A DNA stretch of 64,000 bases from Paenibacillus sp. FSL H7-0331 (GCF_001956045.1 NZ_MRTH01000009.1:231595-295594); one strand, 5' to 3'; numbered from the stretch's first letter, positions 26,193 through 35,607 are shown. A program made the numbers and translations. Notes: generated from the letters alone by a model not told the origin.

Positions 26193-27308
26193 ATGTCAGT
26201 AAATGAGCAGACAGCAGTAAACGAACCTTCGGACGCTTCCAGAGCAGCAAGAAAGAAAGTGAAGCACGGCATTATCGATTGTGATGTGCATCCGATACCC
26301 AAAAGTATGGATCAAATTAGGCAATACTTGCCGAAGTTCTGGAAAGAACGGTTTCGGGGAGGAGGGAGAGGGTTGTTTTACGGCAACCCCTCCCACGGTA
26401 TGCGTCAGGATTCGCTTCCACCCGACGGAGGACCTGCTGGCTCAGACCCGGGCTTCATGCGCAAGCAGCTGCTTGAAGCCAATAATATCAAAACCGCGAT
26501 CTTGATTCCGCGCGAGAACAGCTGCCAGTTTCCCGATCTGGATTACGGCAATGCAATTGCTTCGGCCTATAACGAGTGGATCGCAGATACGTGGATCGGT
26601 CCGGGCGATAATCATGACGGCATATTCAAGTCGTCGATCGTTATCAATCATAGCGATCCAGCCTCCGCTGCCAAGGAGATCGACCGTTGGGCAGGGCACA
26701 AGCATTTCATCCAGGTGACTACCGATTCGGGTGCCAGATTTCTGATGGGACACCGCAATTTTCATCCGATATTCGAAGCGTGCAGCAGACATCATTTACC
26801 GCTTGCTCTGCATCCGGGATTAGATGGGATTGGCATTAATATTCTTCCGTCTCCAGGCAATCCAAGCCATTACATTGAATGGCATACCTGTATGTCCCTC
26901 AGCTTTCAGGCGCATTTGGTCAGTCTCTTGACGGAAGGAACGTTTGAGCGGTTCCCGGATCTGCGTATCGTGCTGGTCGAGGGCAGCTCGACATGGCTGG
27001 TTCCGTTGATGTGGCGGCTCGATATGGAGTACAAGGCATTACGTCACGAAATTCCCTGGGTCAAAAAGCTGCCAAGCGAATATTTGCGTGACCATGTGCG
27101 GATTACTTCGCAGCCGTTGGAAAGACCAAGTAACGATGAGGATTTTATGGATATGTTAAGAATGATGGATGCCGAGCACCTGCTGATGTTCTCCTCGGAT
27201 TATCCGCACTGGGATTTTGACAATCCGAAATCGGCATTTCCCAAGCTTCCGGAGAAGCTGTATAACCGAATCTTTTTTGAAAATGCGGAGGAGTTTTATG
27301 GATTATAA
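26193..27308 (+). CDS. Amidohydrolase-family protein (Amidohydro_2), paralogue 1
   Basis: A 371-residue metal-dependent hydrolase or decarboxylase of the ACMSD-like amidohydrolase branch. Likely metal and active-site positions are Asp31-x-His33 (IDCDVHP), LHPG near residue 210, EWHTC near 230 and the SSDYPHWD segment near 337. The longest frame begins at 26133 but ATG 26193 with AAGGGGGA is preferred. It is close in sequence to the gene at 27986 along its whole length. Its last two codons form part of the palindromic repeat that follows. Confidence 0.85.
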   Translation: MSVNEQTAVNEPSDASRAARKKVKHGIIDCDVHPIPKSMDQIRQYLPKFWKERFRGGGRGLFYGNPSHGMRQDSLPPDGGPAGSDPGFMRKQLLEANNIKTAILIPRENSCQFPDLDYGNAIASAYNEWIADTWIGPGDNHDGIFKSSIVINHSDPASAAKEIDRWAGHKHFIQVTTDSGARFLMGHRNFHPIFEACSRHHLPLALHPGLDGIGINILPSPGNPSHYIEWHTCMSLSFQAHLVSLLTEGTFERFPDLRIVLVEGSSTWLVPLMWRLDMEYKALRHEIPWVKKLPSEYLRDHVRITSQPLERPSNDEDFMDMLRMMDAEHLLMFSSDYPHWDFDNPKSAFPKLPEKLYNRIFFENAEEFYGL

Positions 27309-27481
27309 GTCCGGTGAATAAGTATCCGCTGCGCGGTCAAATATCCTTCCAATCACTGTTGTTTCCTGTATTTTTATTATTTTGTAAGACACTTAGCGGT
27401 AAAAATACTGAAACAAAGGTGAACGCTAACGCTTTTCCAGGATTATTTGACCGCTCCGCTCTTTATTCACCAGACTTATAA
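27303..27481 (+). repeat. 179-bp palindromic MITE-like repeat, copy 2
   Basis: TTATAAGTC-GGTGAATAA at the left edge and TTATTCACC-GACTTATAA at the right edge are inverted copies. The inner arms TTGTTTC-GTATTTTTA (27359-27376) and TAAAAATAC-GAAACAA (27400-27416) pair around the loop. It shares length and block order with copy 1 at 9504, but the inner stems differ in sequence while keeping pairing. The left arm includes the stop codon of the preceding gene. Nothing else is seen in this 212-bp gap. Confidence 0.78.
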
Positions 27482-27520
27482 AGTAAATATGTATAGTAGA
27501 ACAGAGGGGAGAATCGGCAG

Positions 27521-27931
27521 ATGGGCAAGCATTTGGTAGGAGTTACCAGTGAAATTTTACCGGGTCAAAGGAAAATTGTTACGGTAGAAGGCATTACGAT
27601 GGGTGTTTTTAATGTTAATGGTACGTACTACGCAGTGAAAAACAGCTGTCCTCACCAGCAGGCGCCATTATGTGTGGGCAAAGTATCGGGAACGACGCTT
27701 CCCTCTCAGCCAGGAGAGTTTCTGTATGGCAGGGAAGGAGAGATTCTCCGCTGTCCATGGCATGGCTGGGAATTTGATCTAACGAACGGGCACTCGTTGT
27801 TCGACCCCAATCGTTGCTGGGTGAAAACCTATGAGGTTGAGGTAGAACTGCCTGAGGAGGAGCAGCCCAAGCTGGAGACGTTCCCGGTCAGTGTCGAGGA
27901 GGAGCGCGTTATGGTTTCTGTGCACAGATAA
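27521..27931 (+). CDS. Rieske [2Fe-2S] ferredoxin-like protein
   Basis: A 136-residue stand-alone Rieske domain. Cluster ligands are Cys43-x-His45 (CPHQQAPL) and Cys78-x2-His81 (CPWHGWEF). It should carry electrons to an oxygenase, but no Rieske oxygenase large subunit or reductase is in the window, and the PhyH enzyme does not need one. It is placed between two amidohydrolase paralogues. The ATG follows AGAGGGGAG. Confidence 0.9.
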   Translation: MGKHLVGVTSEILPGQRKIVTVEGITMGVFNVNGTYYAVKNSCPHQQAPLCVGKVSGTTLPSQPGEFLYGREGEILRCPWHGWEFDLTNGHSLFDPNRCWVKTYEVEVELPEEEQPKLETFPVSVEEERVMVSVHR

Positions 27932-27985
27932 TGTACGTTTATTCGGCAAGGTGGCAGAAAACACAGAAAGGGGCGGTACCTCATT

Positions 27986-29068
27986 ATGGAGGAACAGATA
28001 AAGAGCACTCATAATCGAAGCACCAATAAAACCGGAATCATTGATTGTGATGTACATCCCTATCCGAAAAACAAGGAAGAAATCCAGTCCTACATGAAGC
28101 AGCCTTGGCGGGAACGGTTCAATAGTGGGGGTAGGGGGCATTACGGTAACCCAGTGCATGGGGATCGGCAGGATGCCAAGCCCCCCGGCGGGGGACCCAG
28201 CGGCTCCGACCCTGAATTTCTGAGAGAGCAGCATGTGCTGAAATATGGTATCGATCATTGTATTCTCCTTCCTCGTGCCTTCTGTAATTTACTCCCCGAT
28301 CCGGATTTTGCAACCGCCGTAGCTGCTGCATTTAACGATTGGCTGGCAGATACCTGGCTCGGCAAATACAATGGCGACGGTGTATTCAAAGGATCGATTA
28401 CGATTGCTCACCAAGATCCATTAGCGGCAGCGGCAGAGATCAGAAGATGGGCGGGCCACCCGCATTTTGTTCAGGTGATGACGGATTCCGGTGCAAGGGC
28501 ACCATTCGGACAGCGGCAGTATTATCCGATTTATGAGGCCTGTGCGGAAGCCGGACTGCCCTTGGCCATTCATCCGGGTACGGACGGTATGGGCATTAAT
28601 ATCCAGCCTACTCCGGGGTATCCCACCCATTATATTGAGTGGCACACCTGTCTTTCGCTCGGCTTTCAGGCGCATCTGGTTAGCTTTATCACGGAAGGAG
28701 TCTTTGAACGGTTTCCCGGGTTTAAAGTTGTGTTAGTAGAAGGCGGCGTATCCTGGCTGCCGGCTTTAATGTGGAGACTGGATGCTGAATATAAAGCTCT
28801 CCGTTATGAGGTTCCCTGGGTGAAGAAACGCCCGAGCGATTATTTGCGCGACCATGTACGGATCACTTCACAGCCATTGGAGCGGCCTGACAATGACAGC
28901 CACCTGCTGCAAACGCTGGAAATGATGGACGCGGAGCATCTGTTGATGTTTTCAAGCGACTACCCGCATTGGGATTTTGATTCCCCGAAGCTTGCATTTC
29001 CTAAATTACCTGAGCCGTTATGGCAGAGAATCTTTAAAGAGAATGCCAAACAGCTTTACAAACTCTGA
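27986..29068 (+). CDS. Amidohydrolase-family protein (Amidohydro_2), paralogue 2
   Basis: A 360-residue relative of the gene at 26193. Shared landmarks are IDCDVHPYPK (Asp22, His24), IHPG, HYIEWHTC, RITSQPLERP and SSDYPHWDFD. It belongs to the ACMSD/Amidohydro_2 branch, whose members hydrolyse C-N or C-C bonds or decarboxylate. Two such enzymes around a Rieske protein suggest either successive steps or a mixed oligomer. The ATG is about 10 nt from AAAGGGGCGG. Confidence 0.85.
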   Translation: MEEQIKSTHNRSTNKTGIIDCDVHPYPKNKEEIQSYMKQPWRERFNSGGRGHYGNPVHGDRQDAKPPGGGPSGSDPEFLREQHVLKYGIDHCILLPRAFCNLLPDPDFATAVAAAFNDWLADTWLGKYNGDGVFKGSITIAHQDPLAAAAEIRRWAGHPHFVQVMTDSGARAPFGQRQYYPIYEACAEAGLPLAIHPGTDGMGINIQPTPGYPTHYIEWHTCLSLGFQAHLVSFITEGVFERFPGFKVVLVEGGVSWLPALMWRLDAEYKALRYEVPWVKKRPSDYLRDHVRITSQPLERPDNDSHLLQTLEMMDAEHLLMFSSDYPHWDFDSPKLAFPKLPEPLWQRIFKENAKQLYKL

Positions 29069-29136
29069 TTAGCCACATACTTGTAAGCGTTTATCTAGGA
29101 CGCATTAAAGATTTCTATAATGAGGGGATGATTGGC

Positions 29137-30645
29137 ATGCAAAGTAAAGTGTTGTCAAGAACAGCCGGGTATCTCGCACTGGGTATGACCTTATCTGCGC
29201 TGGCAGCCTGTAGTGCGGCCCCAGCAGCCAATGATGCAAAGGGCACGGACAGTCAGCCGACTGCAACAGACAATAAGCCCTTTGCCTATAGCACGATGGT
29301 ATCAACCTTTGCTGCGGTTCCCGACATGAAAAATCAATTTTGGACCAAGTTTCAGAAGGATAACAACCTGCAGCTGGCTATTGAATGGATTCCAGATGTC
29401 GAATTTCAAACGAAGCTGAATCTGGCGATGGCGACCGGGGAATTGCCGGATGTCGTATCCGCTCAGAACCCTCATGATATCGGTACATTAAACGCGGTAG
29501 ATAAAGGGGTTTTTTGGGATTTGGGTCCAATGCTCGGGGATTTAAGCAAATATCCGAATCTGAAAAAGAACATACCCGAAGCAGCATGGAAGTATTCCAA
29601 ATATAAAGGCACGTATTTCTTTATTCCGAGAGCCCGCTCTCAAATTAATACAGGCTGGATGATCCGCAAGGATTTGCTGGATGATGTTGGTCTGCCTTTA
29701 CCCAAAACGACAGATGAGCTGTACACAGCGTTAAAACAGATCAAAGCCAAGGATACAGGCAACAAGCTGATAGGCACGCTGTTTTTTGAATCGATTGCTT
29801 CTTCCTTCGGCACCTTTACCCCACAATACAACAAAGAAGGCGGCATGTACCGTAATTTACTAAGCGATGCTTATACGGACATGGTGGATTGGTACCATAA
29901 ATTATATGCGGACGGCTTGATGTCCAAGGAGTTTTCCGCAGTCAAAGGCCTTGAGCCGGATAATTTCTTCGGTTCCGGTAAAACGATATTTCATACCAAA
30001 AATTTCTGGCATCAATACCGGATGGATCAGGAAAATAAAAAGGTCAACCCCAAAGCCAGTGTAGAGCTGATCCCGTCACTAAAAGGGCCAGGGGGCTACA
30101 GCGCTTATTTGGAGCCGGGGTTTACAGGCGGTCTATTCATTTCCAAAAAAGTGCCTGAAGAAAAAGTTAAAAAAATTCTTGATGTTTTCAATATGGCAGC
30201 CAGCGATGAAAATTCCCAAGCGTTATTTTATGGATATGAGGGCGTCCACCATAAGGTGGAAAATGGAAAGTACATCATGACCGATATCGGGCTCAAGGAA
30301 ATTCAAAGCTTTACGAATGATCCGTTTACAATTAAAAGAAACGAGTGGGATAAAGTAGACAGCCCGCTTGCCCCGATTGAAGTCGATTTGGCAAATCGCG
30401 AAAAAGTGAAGCCATTATATAAGGAGCTGACGGTCGATCCCTTCCGGATTATCCGTTCGACGACCTGGACGGCGGAATGGCCGAAATTTGCAGATGAATT
30501 TGAAAAGAAAAGAACGGAAGCCATTATGGGCATCATTACGATGGATCAATACAAGCAATATATTGAAGGCTTAAGGAATAACGCCGTATTGAAAAAATCG
30601 TTCGTAGAGCTTGCCGCAAGCTATAAGGAATACTTCGGGAATTAA
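29137..30645 (+). CDS. ABC importer solute-binding lipoprotein, LplA type
   Basis: A 503-residue binding protein of the large LplA/YtcQ-type group. The signal ends in a lipobox LAAC (Cys25). The mature region includes VSAQNPHDIG and a domain boundary near residue 300. The longer frame starts at ATG 29128 directly against GAGGGG; ATG 29137 has correct spacing. It captures the substrate for the permeases at 30740 and 31724, and given the enzymes upstream, that substrate may not be a plain sugar. A stable hairpin follows the stop. Confidence 0.9.
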   Translation: MQSKVLSRTAGYLALGMTLSALAACSAAPAANDAKGTDSQPTATDNKPFAYSTMVSTFAAVPDMKNQFWTKFQKDNNLQLAIEWIPDVEFQTKLNLAMATGELPDVVSAQNPHDIGTLNAVDKGVFWDLGPMLGDLSKYPNLKKNIPEAAWKYSKYKGTYFFIPRARSQINTGWMIRKDLLDDVGLPLPKTTDELYTALKQIKAKDTGNKLIGTLFFESIASSFGTFTPQYNKEGGMYRNLLSDAYTDMVDWYHKLYADGLMSKEFSAVKGLEPDNFFGSGKTIFHTKNFWHQYRMDQENKKVNPKASVELIPSLKGPGGYSAYLEPGFTGGLFISKKVPEEKVKKILDVFNMAASDENSQALFYGYEGVHHKVENGKYIMTDIGLKEIQSFTNDPFTIKRNEWDKVDSPLAPIEVDLANREKVKPLYKELTVDPFRIIRSTTWTAEWPKFADEFEKKRTEAIMGIITMDQYKQYIEGLRNNAVLKKSFVELAASYKEYFGN

Positions 30646-30653
30646 TCAACCCA

Positions 30654-30721
30654 GGTCAACGGAACGGACGAACGGGCGGCTGACAGCTGGCTGCACCTAT
30701 CCGTTGACCCTCCCATTTTTT
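30654..30721 (+). promoter_or_regulatory. Intercistronic hairpin after binding-protein gene
   Basis: GGTCAACGGA (30654) and TCCGTTGACC (30700) form a perfect 10-bp stem around a 36-nt loop with further GC pairing, followed shortly by TTTTTT. It likely ends part of the transcripts so that more binding protein than permease is made. Confidence 0.65.
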
Positions 30722-30739
30722 AATGGAAGGAGCATGATG

Positions 30740-31705
30740 ATGGAAGTTCAAAAGGCTGAATGGAATAAAACGGCAGCAAACTCCCGGGAACGGGTCCGTT
30801 CGCGTTCAGCATGGTCGCAATATGTGAAATACAGGCATATGTATTTGCTGGTGATACCCGGATTTCTGTTTTTTACTGTATTTAAGATGGTACCGATGTG
30901 GGGCCTGCTGCTTGCTTTTAAGGATTACAGCCCCATTGATGGATTTGCTGCCAGCCCGTGGGTGGGACTGAAGCATTTTAACGAGATGTTTGCGGATGAG
31001 CATTTTTATATCATGCTGCGCAATACACTATTAATCAATGTATTCGGGCTAGTGTTCTTTTTTCCGCTGCCTGTGCTTTTGGCAATTATGCTCAACGAGG
31101 TTCGTCACGAAGTGTTCAAAAGGGTGAATCAATCGTTAATCTATATGCCGCATTTTTTGTCATGGGTCGTGATTGCGAGTCTGACCTTTTTCATGTTATC
31201 TGTTGATGTCGGCTTGATTAACAAGGTCATACGGGCTGTCGGTTTGGAGCCTTATTCCTTTCTGAATGACAGCAAGCTGTTCTGGGGAATGGTCACGGTA
31301 CAAAGCATATGGAAGGATGCGGGCTGGGGAACGATTATTTTCCTGGCTGCCATAGCAGGCGTCAATCCGGAGAGGTATGAGGCAGCCGTTGTGGACGGCG
31401 CGGGTCGATTCAAGCAAATCTGGCATGTTACTTTGCCGGCCATACGCCCGACGATCGTCATCCTGTTAATCCTCCGATTGGGCCATATTACCGATGTGAA
31501 TTTTGAGCAGGTTCTGTTGATGATGAACCCGTTAGTGCGTAATGTGGGCGATGTATTCGACACGTATGTGTACAATAACGGAATCCTCCGTGGTATGTAC
31601 AGTGTGGGGGTAACAGTCGGATTTTTTAAAGGCCTTATTGGTCTGGCGCTGGTCATGGCCTCGAATTATATTGTCAAAAAACTGGGACACGAAGGCATTT
31701 ACTAA
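30740..31705 (+). CDS. ABC permease, LplB type
   Basis: Membrane subunit with about six hydrophobic segments and an EAAVVDGAGR docking loop. The longest frame begins at 30611 inside the previous gene, but three ATGs at 30734-30740 follow GGAAGGAG and the last has optimal spacing. A basic N-terminal tail of about 30 residues (ERVRSRSAW) precedes the first membrane segment, as in LplB relatives. It pairs with 31724. Confidence 0.9.
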   Translation: MEVQKAEWNKTAANSRERVRSRSAWSQYVKYRHMYLLVIPGFLFFTVFKMVPMWGLLLAFKDYSPIDGFAASPWVGLKHFNEMFADEHFYIMLRNTLLINVFGLVFFFPLPVLLAIMLNEVRHEVFKRVNQSLIYMPHFLSWVVIASLTFFMLSVDVGLINKVIRAVGLEPYSFLNDSKLFWGMVTVQSIWKDAGWGTIIFLAAIAGVNPERYEAAVVDGAGRFKQIWHVTLPAIRPTIVILLILRLGHITDVNFEQVLLMMNPLVRNVGDVFDTYVYNNGILRGMYSVGVTVGFFKGLIGLALVMASNYIVKKLGHEGIY

Positions 31706-31723
31706 AGGCTGGGGGAATCGACC

Positions 31724-32602
31724 ATGAGCTTTGTGCAGCACAAAAAAATAACGCTTTTTGATATCGTGAATTATACGTTGTTGGCGATCATCTCGGTATC
31801 CTGTCTGTTTCCTTTTGTTTATGTGTTGAGCTTGTCCTTGACGGATCGAGCCGTGTATGTTCCATATACCTTCCATTTGTTTCCTGAAAAATGGTCTTTG
31901 GCTGCATATGCCTATATTTTGTCATCGGATAGTTTTCTGAATGCCTTGAACAGCACATTGTTTATTACGATTGTAGGCTCGATTTTAAATTTGGCTTTTA
32001 CCTTTACGATGGCTTACGGCTTGACCGAAAAAAGATTGCCCCACCGGAAATGGATTTACGGGATCGTTGTATTTTCTCTGGTGTTCAGCGCAGGGTTAAT
32101 CCCCGGCTTTTTTCTGGTTAAGGAGTTGGGCTTGATGAACTCATATTGGGCACTGATCCTCCCGTCGCTGACCAATGCATGGAGTCTGATCGTGGTCAAA
32201 AGCTTTATGGATTCATTGCCGGTAGAGGTGATGGAGTCAGCCAAAATCGACGGCTGTACGGACCTGGGTGTTTTTGGCCGTATCATCCTGCCGCTCAGCA
32301 AGCCGGCCTTGGCCGCATTTTTTCTGTTTTTTGCTGTGGCTCATTGGAACACCTACTTTAATGCTCTTATGTTTTTGACCGATTCCAAAAAATGGACGCT
32401 GCAGGTACTGGTCAAGTCGCTGGTTCTCGATAACCGCGCTTCAACCTCCGGCATGGAAGCCTCTATCGGCGACTCAGCCCCACCGTCGGAGACTGTCCGT
32501 TCCGCGGCGATCATCCTCGCGATCCTTCCCATCCTGTTCATCTATCCTTTTTTGCAAAAGCACTTTGCGAAGGGTGTCATGGTTGGTTCAGTGAAAGGGT
32601 AA
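31724..32602 (+). CDS. ABC permease, LplC type
   Basis: A 292-residue second permease subunit with six membrane segments, the docking loop SAKIDGCTDLG and the family end KGVMVGSVKG. It follows the partner permease by 18 bp. It is the last gene of the set that starts with the dioxygenase. Confidence 0.9.
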   Translation: MSFVQHKKITLFDIVNYTLLAIISVSCLFPFVYVLSLSLTDRAVYVPYTFHLFPEKWSLAAYAYILSSDSFLNALNSTLFITIVGSILNLAFTFTMAYGLTEKRLPHRKWIYGIVVFSLVFSAGLIPGFFLVKELGLMNSYWALILPSLTNAWSLIVVKSFMDSLPVEVMESAKIDGCTDLGVFGRIILPLSKPALAAFFLFFAVAHWNTYFNALMFLTDSKKWTLQVLVKSLVLDNRASTSGMEASIGDSAPPSETVRSAAIILAILPILFIYPFLQKHFAKGVMVGSVKG

Positions 32603-32673
32603 TCCTAAACGTGCTGTGGCGAAGTAAGCAAAGGTAATATTTGTAAATAATAGAATTGAGCAAATAAACGACT

Positions 32674-32709
32674 TAAGCCTTGCCCTGAATTGGGCGGGCT
32701 TATTTTTGT
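32674..32709 (+). terminator. Terminator after LplC-type permease
   Basis: AAGCC-GCCC, loop TGAATT, GGGC-GGCTT, then ATTTTTG. It closes the importer operon. Confidence 0.8.
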
Positions 32710-32858
32710 ATTAAAAAAGTAATTTATTTCCATTTATAGGGTTTACAGATTGGATGCTTCCAAACCCCCTGGGTAATTTTATAAGATTGTATTAGCATCC
32801 GAAGCCTTCTTTTTTATAATATCTGAATGTATAAGTTTTCAGCAGAGCTGAATATTCT

Positions 32859-32937
32859 GATATTGCAAGAAAAGCAACCTATTGGACACGAACGTATCTT
32901 CACTGAATAGGCTTCGATCAGAAGCTTTTCTTATATC
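32859..32937 (+). promoter_or_regulatory. Large inverted repeat in leader of AraC-type regulator
   Basis: GATAT, AAGAAAAGC and CCTATT on the left pair in order with AATAGG, GCTTTTCTT and ATATC on the right, with short unequal bulges and a 20-nt loop. Transcribed, it would form a long stem about 95 nt before the start of the gene at 33031. There is no clear T-tract, so it may be a regulatory leader structure or an extended operator. Confidence 0.5.
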
Positions 32938-33030
32938 GTATTGTTTTCAAATCATGATATATTGAAGGAGCGGAATGAGCAGGTGTTACCGACAAGGTGC
33001 ATAACCCGTGAAATTTAGTGGAAGGTGCTT

Positions 33031-35388
33031 GTGATAAAAATGAATACCTATGTCAGAAAGTTATTTCATCGCAGAAAGTTTTTCGTGAAGCTTTTAACCT
33101 ACTCCTTGTTGATTGCCATCATTCCGAATATGGTTACATCAATCTTGGCTTATGTAAATGTCACGAAAGTATTCCGTCAGGAAGCCAGCACCAAAAACCA
33201 AGTTCTTCTGACTCAAATGAAAAGCGCGATGGAGATCCTCGTACAGCAAATACAAGAGAACAATAAGCAAGTCATTTATAATACGTCGTTTCGTAATTTC
33301 GAGAATTTTCCCAACGGGTATTATTATGAGAACTTGTCGGGTAATCTGAAAACAGAGGATTTGCCGACCAACTATTGGTATTTGAGAAACAAAGATGAAG
33401 CAGTAAACAGCATCAATCTGTTCAAACTGTCCAGTTCCTATGTGGATACGGTTTATTATTATGACCGTGACAAAAGCATCGTGTTAACTTTCGGCGGCGA
33501 AACCTTGCTCAAACAATACGACTATGGTTCCTTTTATGATAAGGACTGGTTTGATTCACTGGACCGATTCGATGAGCGTGGCATGGTTTTTCTCGATACC
33601 CGTCCAGCCATGCAAGCGAATCAAAGCTTGAAAAATGTGATCACTCTGATCATCCGTTCAAGTGTGTCCAATGCCTTCATTATTAATTTGGATGTGGACA
33701 AGCTTGAGGATAAGATCGTATCCAAGCTGTCGGATCAGGATAACCTGCTGATCGTCTCCCGGGAACGGGGATTGATTTTCAAATCCCACGGGGAGAAAAC
33801 GACTGACGAATTGCTTGAACTCATCAAGGACGATACACGTGTGTTCCAAGATACCAATAATACCGTTATCCAAAAAAACATGCTGATCACCAGCACGTTC
33901 TCTCCCGAGCTTGGCTGGTCGTTCGTCAATTATACGAGTATGGACAGCTTGGAGCAAGGATTGAATTACTTGAAGCAGCAGATTCTCATGTCATCGTTGT
34001 TTTTGATTTTTGCGACCATTTTGATTGCCTTTTTATCTTCCAAAAAGCTGTACCGGCCTCTTCAGCAAGTGATGGATACGATGAGAGTACAAAAACAGAA
34101 AGCAGATGGCAGCTCCAAACCAGAGTTGAAGGATGAATTTCAAGACATTGCCGATTTCGTTCGGTTGACCGTATATGAGAAAGAACGGATCATTGACAGA
34201 TTGCAGGAAAGCTTGCCTTACTATAGGGAAAAATTTATTCTTTCGCTACTGAAGCCGAGTACCCGGACAGAAGAAGAGATTAATGCCAAGCTTGATTATT
34301 TAGGAATCGAGTTTGAATTAGGTCCTGTCATTTGTTTTGTCGTATCCATGGATAACTATACTATATTGTTGGAGGCGGAAGATCCGAAAATTATTGATTT
34401 GTACCGAATCAAGGTCATTCATTTACTGCAGCAGTGCAATTATGACGGCGAACAGGTCCTGATCACTGAAGTGGAGGATGACAAGCTCGCAATTGTAATG
34501 ACTATGGGAAACTTGTCATTGGATAATGTCTTTTTGATTGCTGAAGGTATGATGCAGCAGCTACAGGAATCAATGGGAGACGGATTTACAGTCGGCATTG
34601 GCAGTCCGTGCAGCGATATGTCCACACTTCCTGGTTCGTATCACGGCGCATTGGAGTCGCTGCAATTTAGATTTTTATATGGCGGCAATCAAGTCATTTT
34701 TATTGGTGACGTATCTTTGATTTCCAGTGGGGACCAGGATTGGTTCAAACAGTTGTCCGAAGCGTATGTCTCAAACATTAAATTGGGGAAATCGGAGGAT
34801 GCTAAGCAGACGTTGGACGCCATTGTGGAGAACATCAAGGAGAAACGCATCCACTACAATGAAGCCCGTTCTTTCTTCGCACAGCTGCTCCAGGGTCTGC
34901 AGTATGGGATTTCGGCGATCGGAGGTAAGACGGATACGTTGTTCGGGCTGGATCCCTATCAGAAGCTTGCGAATAAACAGAGGATTGAGGATATTACCGA
35001 CTGGTTCGAAGAACTTACGGATCGAGTGATTGTATCCGTGTCGGAAGAATTTAATGCCAAAGGAACCAATCATATTACCAAAATACTGGATATCATTGAT
35101 GCGGATTTGAGCCAAGACCTGAGCTTAAATGCAGTTGCCAGCCGCTTGTCGCTCAATCCTTCCTATGTCAGCCGGTTGTTCAAGCAATTTGTTGGCAAGA
35201 CGTTCGTTGAATTTGTGACGTCTCGGCGGATTGAACAGGGAAAGCTGCTACTGGAAACGACAGACATGAAGGTTGGCGATGTGGCCACAAGCGTTGGCTA
35301 CCAGAATTCGTATTATTTTATTAAGCTGTTCAAAGAAGCGACGGGCATGACCCCTGGAGAATACCGTAAGCAGCACGTGCGGGAGTAA
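33031..35388 (+). CDS. Membrane-anchored AraC-family regulator with extracellular sensor
   Basis: A 785-residue one-component regulator. A basic N-terminus leads into a membrane segment at about 20-42, followed by an extracellular Cache-like sensor (about 43-315), a second segment near 317-338 (SSLFLIFATILIAFLSS region), a cytoplasmic linker, a middle region similar to those of large YesN proteins, and an AraC double helix-turn-helix at about 680-782 (LNAVASRLSLNPSYVSRLF as landmark). GTG 33031 lies 5 nt after GGAAGG; ATG 33040 is an alternative. It replaces a kinase-regulator pair for the importer downstream. Confidence 0.88.
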   Translation: MIKMNTYVRKLFHRRKFFVKLLTYSLLIAIIPNMVTSILAYVNVTKVFRQEASTKNQVLLTQMKSAMEILVQQIQENNKQVIYNTSFRNFENFPNGYYYENLSGNLKTEDLPTNYWYLRNKDEAVNSINLFKLSSSYVDTVYYYDRDKSIVLTFGGETLLKQYDYGSFYDKDWFDSLDRFDERGMVFLDTRPAMQANQSLKNVITLIIRSSVSNAFIINLDVDKLEDKIVSKLSDQDNLLIVSRERGLIFKSHGEKTTDELLELIKDDTRVFQDTNNTVIQKNMLITSTFSPELGWSFVNYTSMDSLEQGLNYLKQQILMSSLFLIFATILIAFLSSKKLYRPLQQVMDTMRVQKQKADGSSKPELKDEFQDIADFVRLTVYEKERIIDRLQESLPYYREKFILSLLKPSTRTEEEINAKLDYLGIEFELGPVICFVVSMDNYTILLEAEDPKIIDLYRIKVIHLLQQCNYDGEQVLITEVEDDKLAIVMTMGNLSLDNVFLIAEGMMQQLQESMGDGFTVGIGSPCSDMSTLPGSYHGALESLQFRFLYGGNQVIFIGDVSLISSGDQDWFKQLSEAYVSNIKLGKSEDAKQTLDAIVENIKEKRIHYNEARSFFAQLLQGLQYGISAIGGKTDTLFGLDPYQKLANKQRIEDITDWFEELTDRVIVSVSEEFNAKGTNHITKILDIIDADLSQDLSLNAVASRLSLNPSYVSRLFKQFVGKTFVEFVTSRRIEQGKLLLETTDMKVGDVATSVGYQNSYYFIKLFKEATGMTPGEYRKQHVRE

Positions 35389-35470
35389 TACAATCTTGAT
35401 ATCACTTTTATTAAAATCAAGGAAAGAAGCCGATTAGATGGGCACACACCACCATTTTCCGCATTAATCT

Positions 35471-35547
35471 TTTGACATGGTGAAACTACTATATATTTCA
35501 TCGTTTTAAGCATGCTATGCTCTGATTGCGGGATGAAAGCGCTTCAT
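35471..35547 (+). promoter_or_regulatory. Promoter region with cre-like element
   Basis: TTGACA at about 35473 is followed by the AT-rich TATATATT. TGAAAGCGCTTCAT at 35534-35547 carries the conserved TGAAAGCGCT part of a CcpA cre site. Both precede the binding-protein gene at 35608. Exact -10 spacing is unclear. Confidence 0.4.
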
Positions 35548-35607
35548 TCAAGAAGGTCTTACTAATGACCGCGAACAAATGAAAACATATGGGGAGGTAA
35601 AAAGAGA

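Larger units (their letters stand above)
32603..33030. other. Intergenic region with terminator and structured leader
   Basis: This 430-bp gap holds the operon terminator at 32674, an AT-rich stretch with a TATAAT near 32814 and the large inverted repeat at 32859-32937. No coding region was found. Confidence 0.5.
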
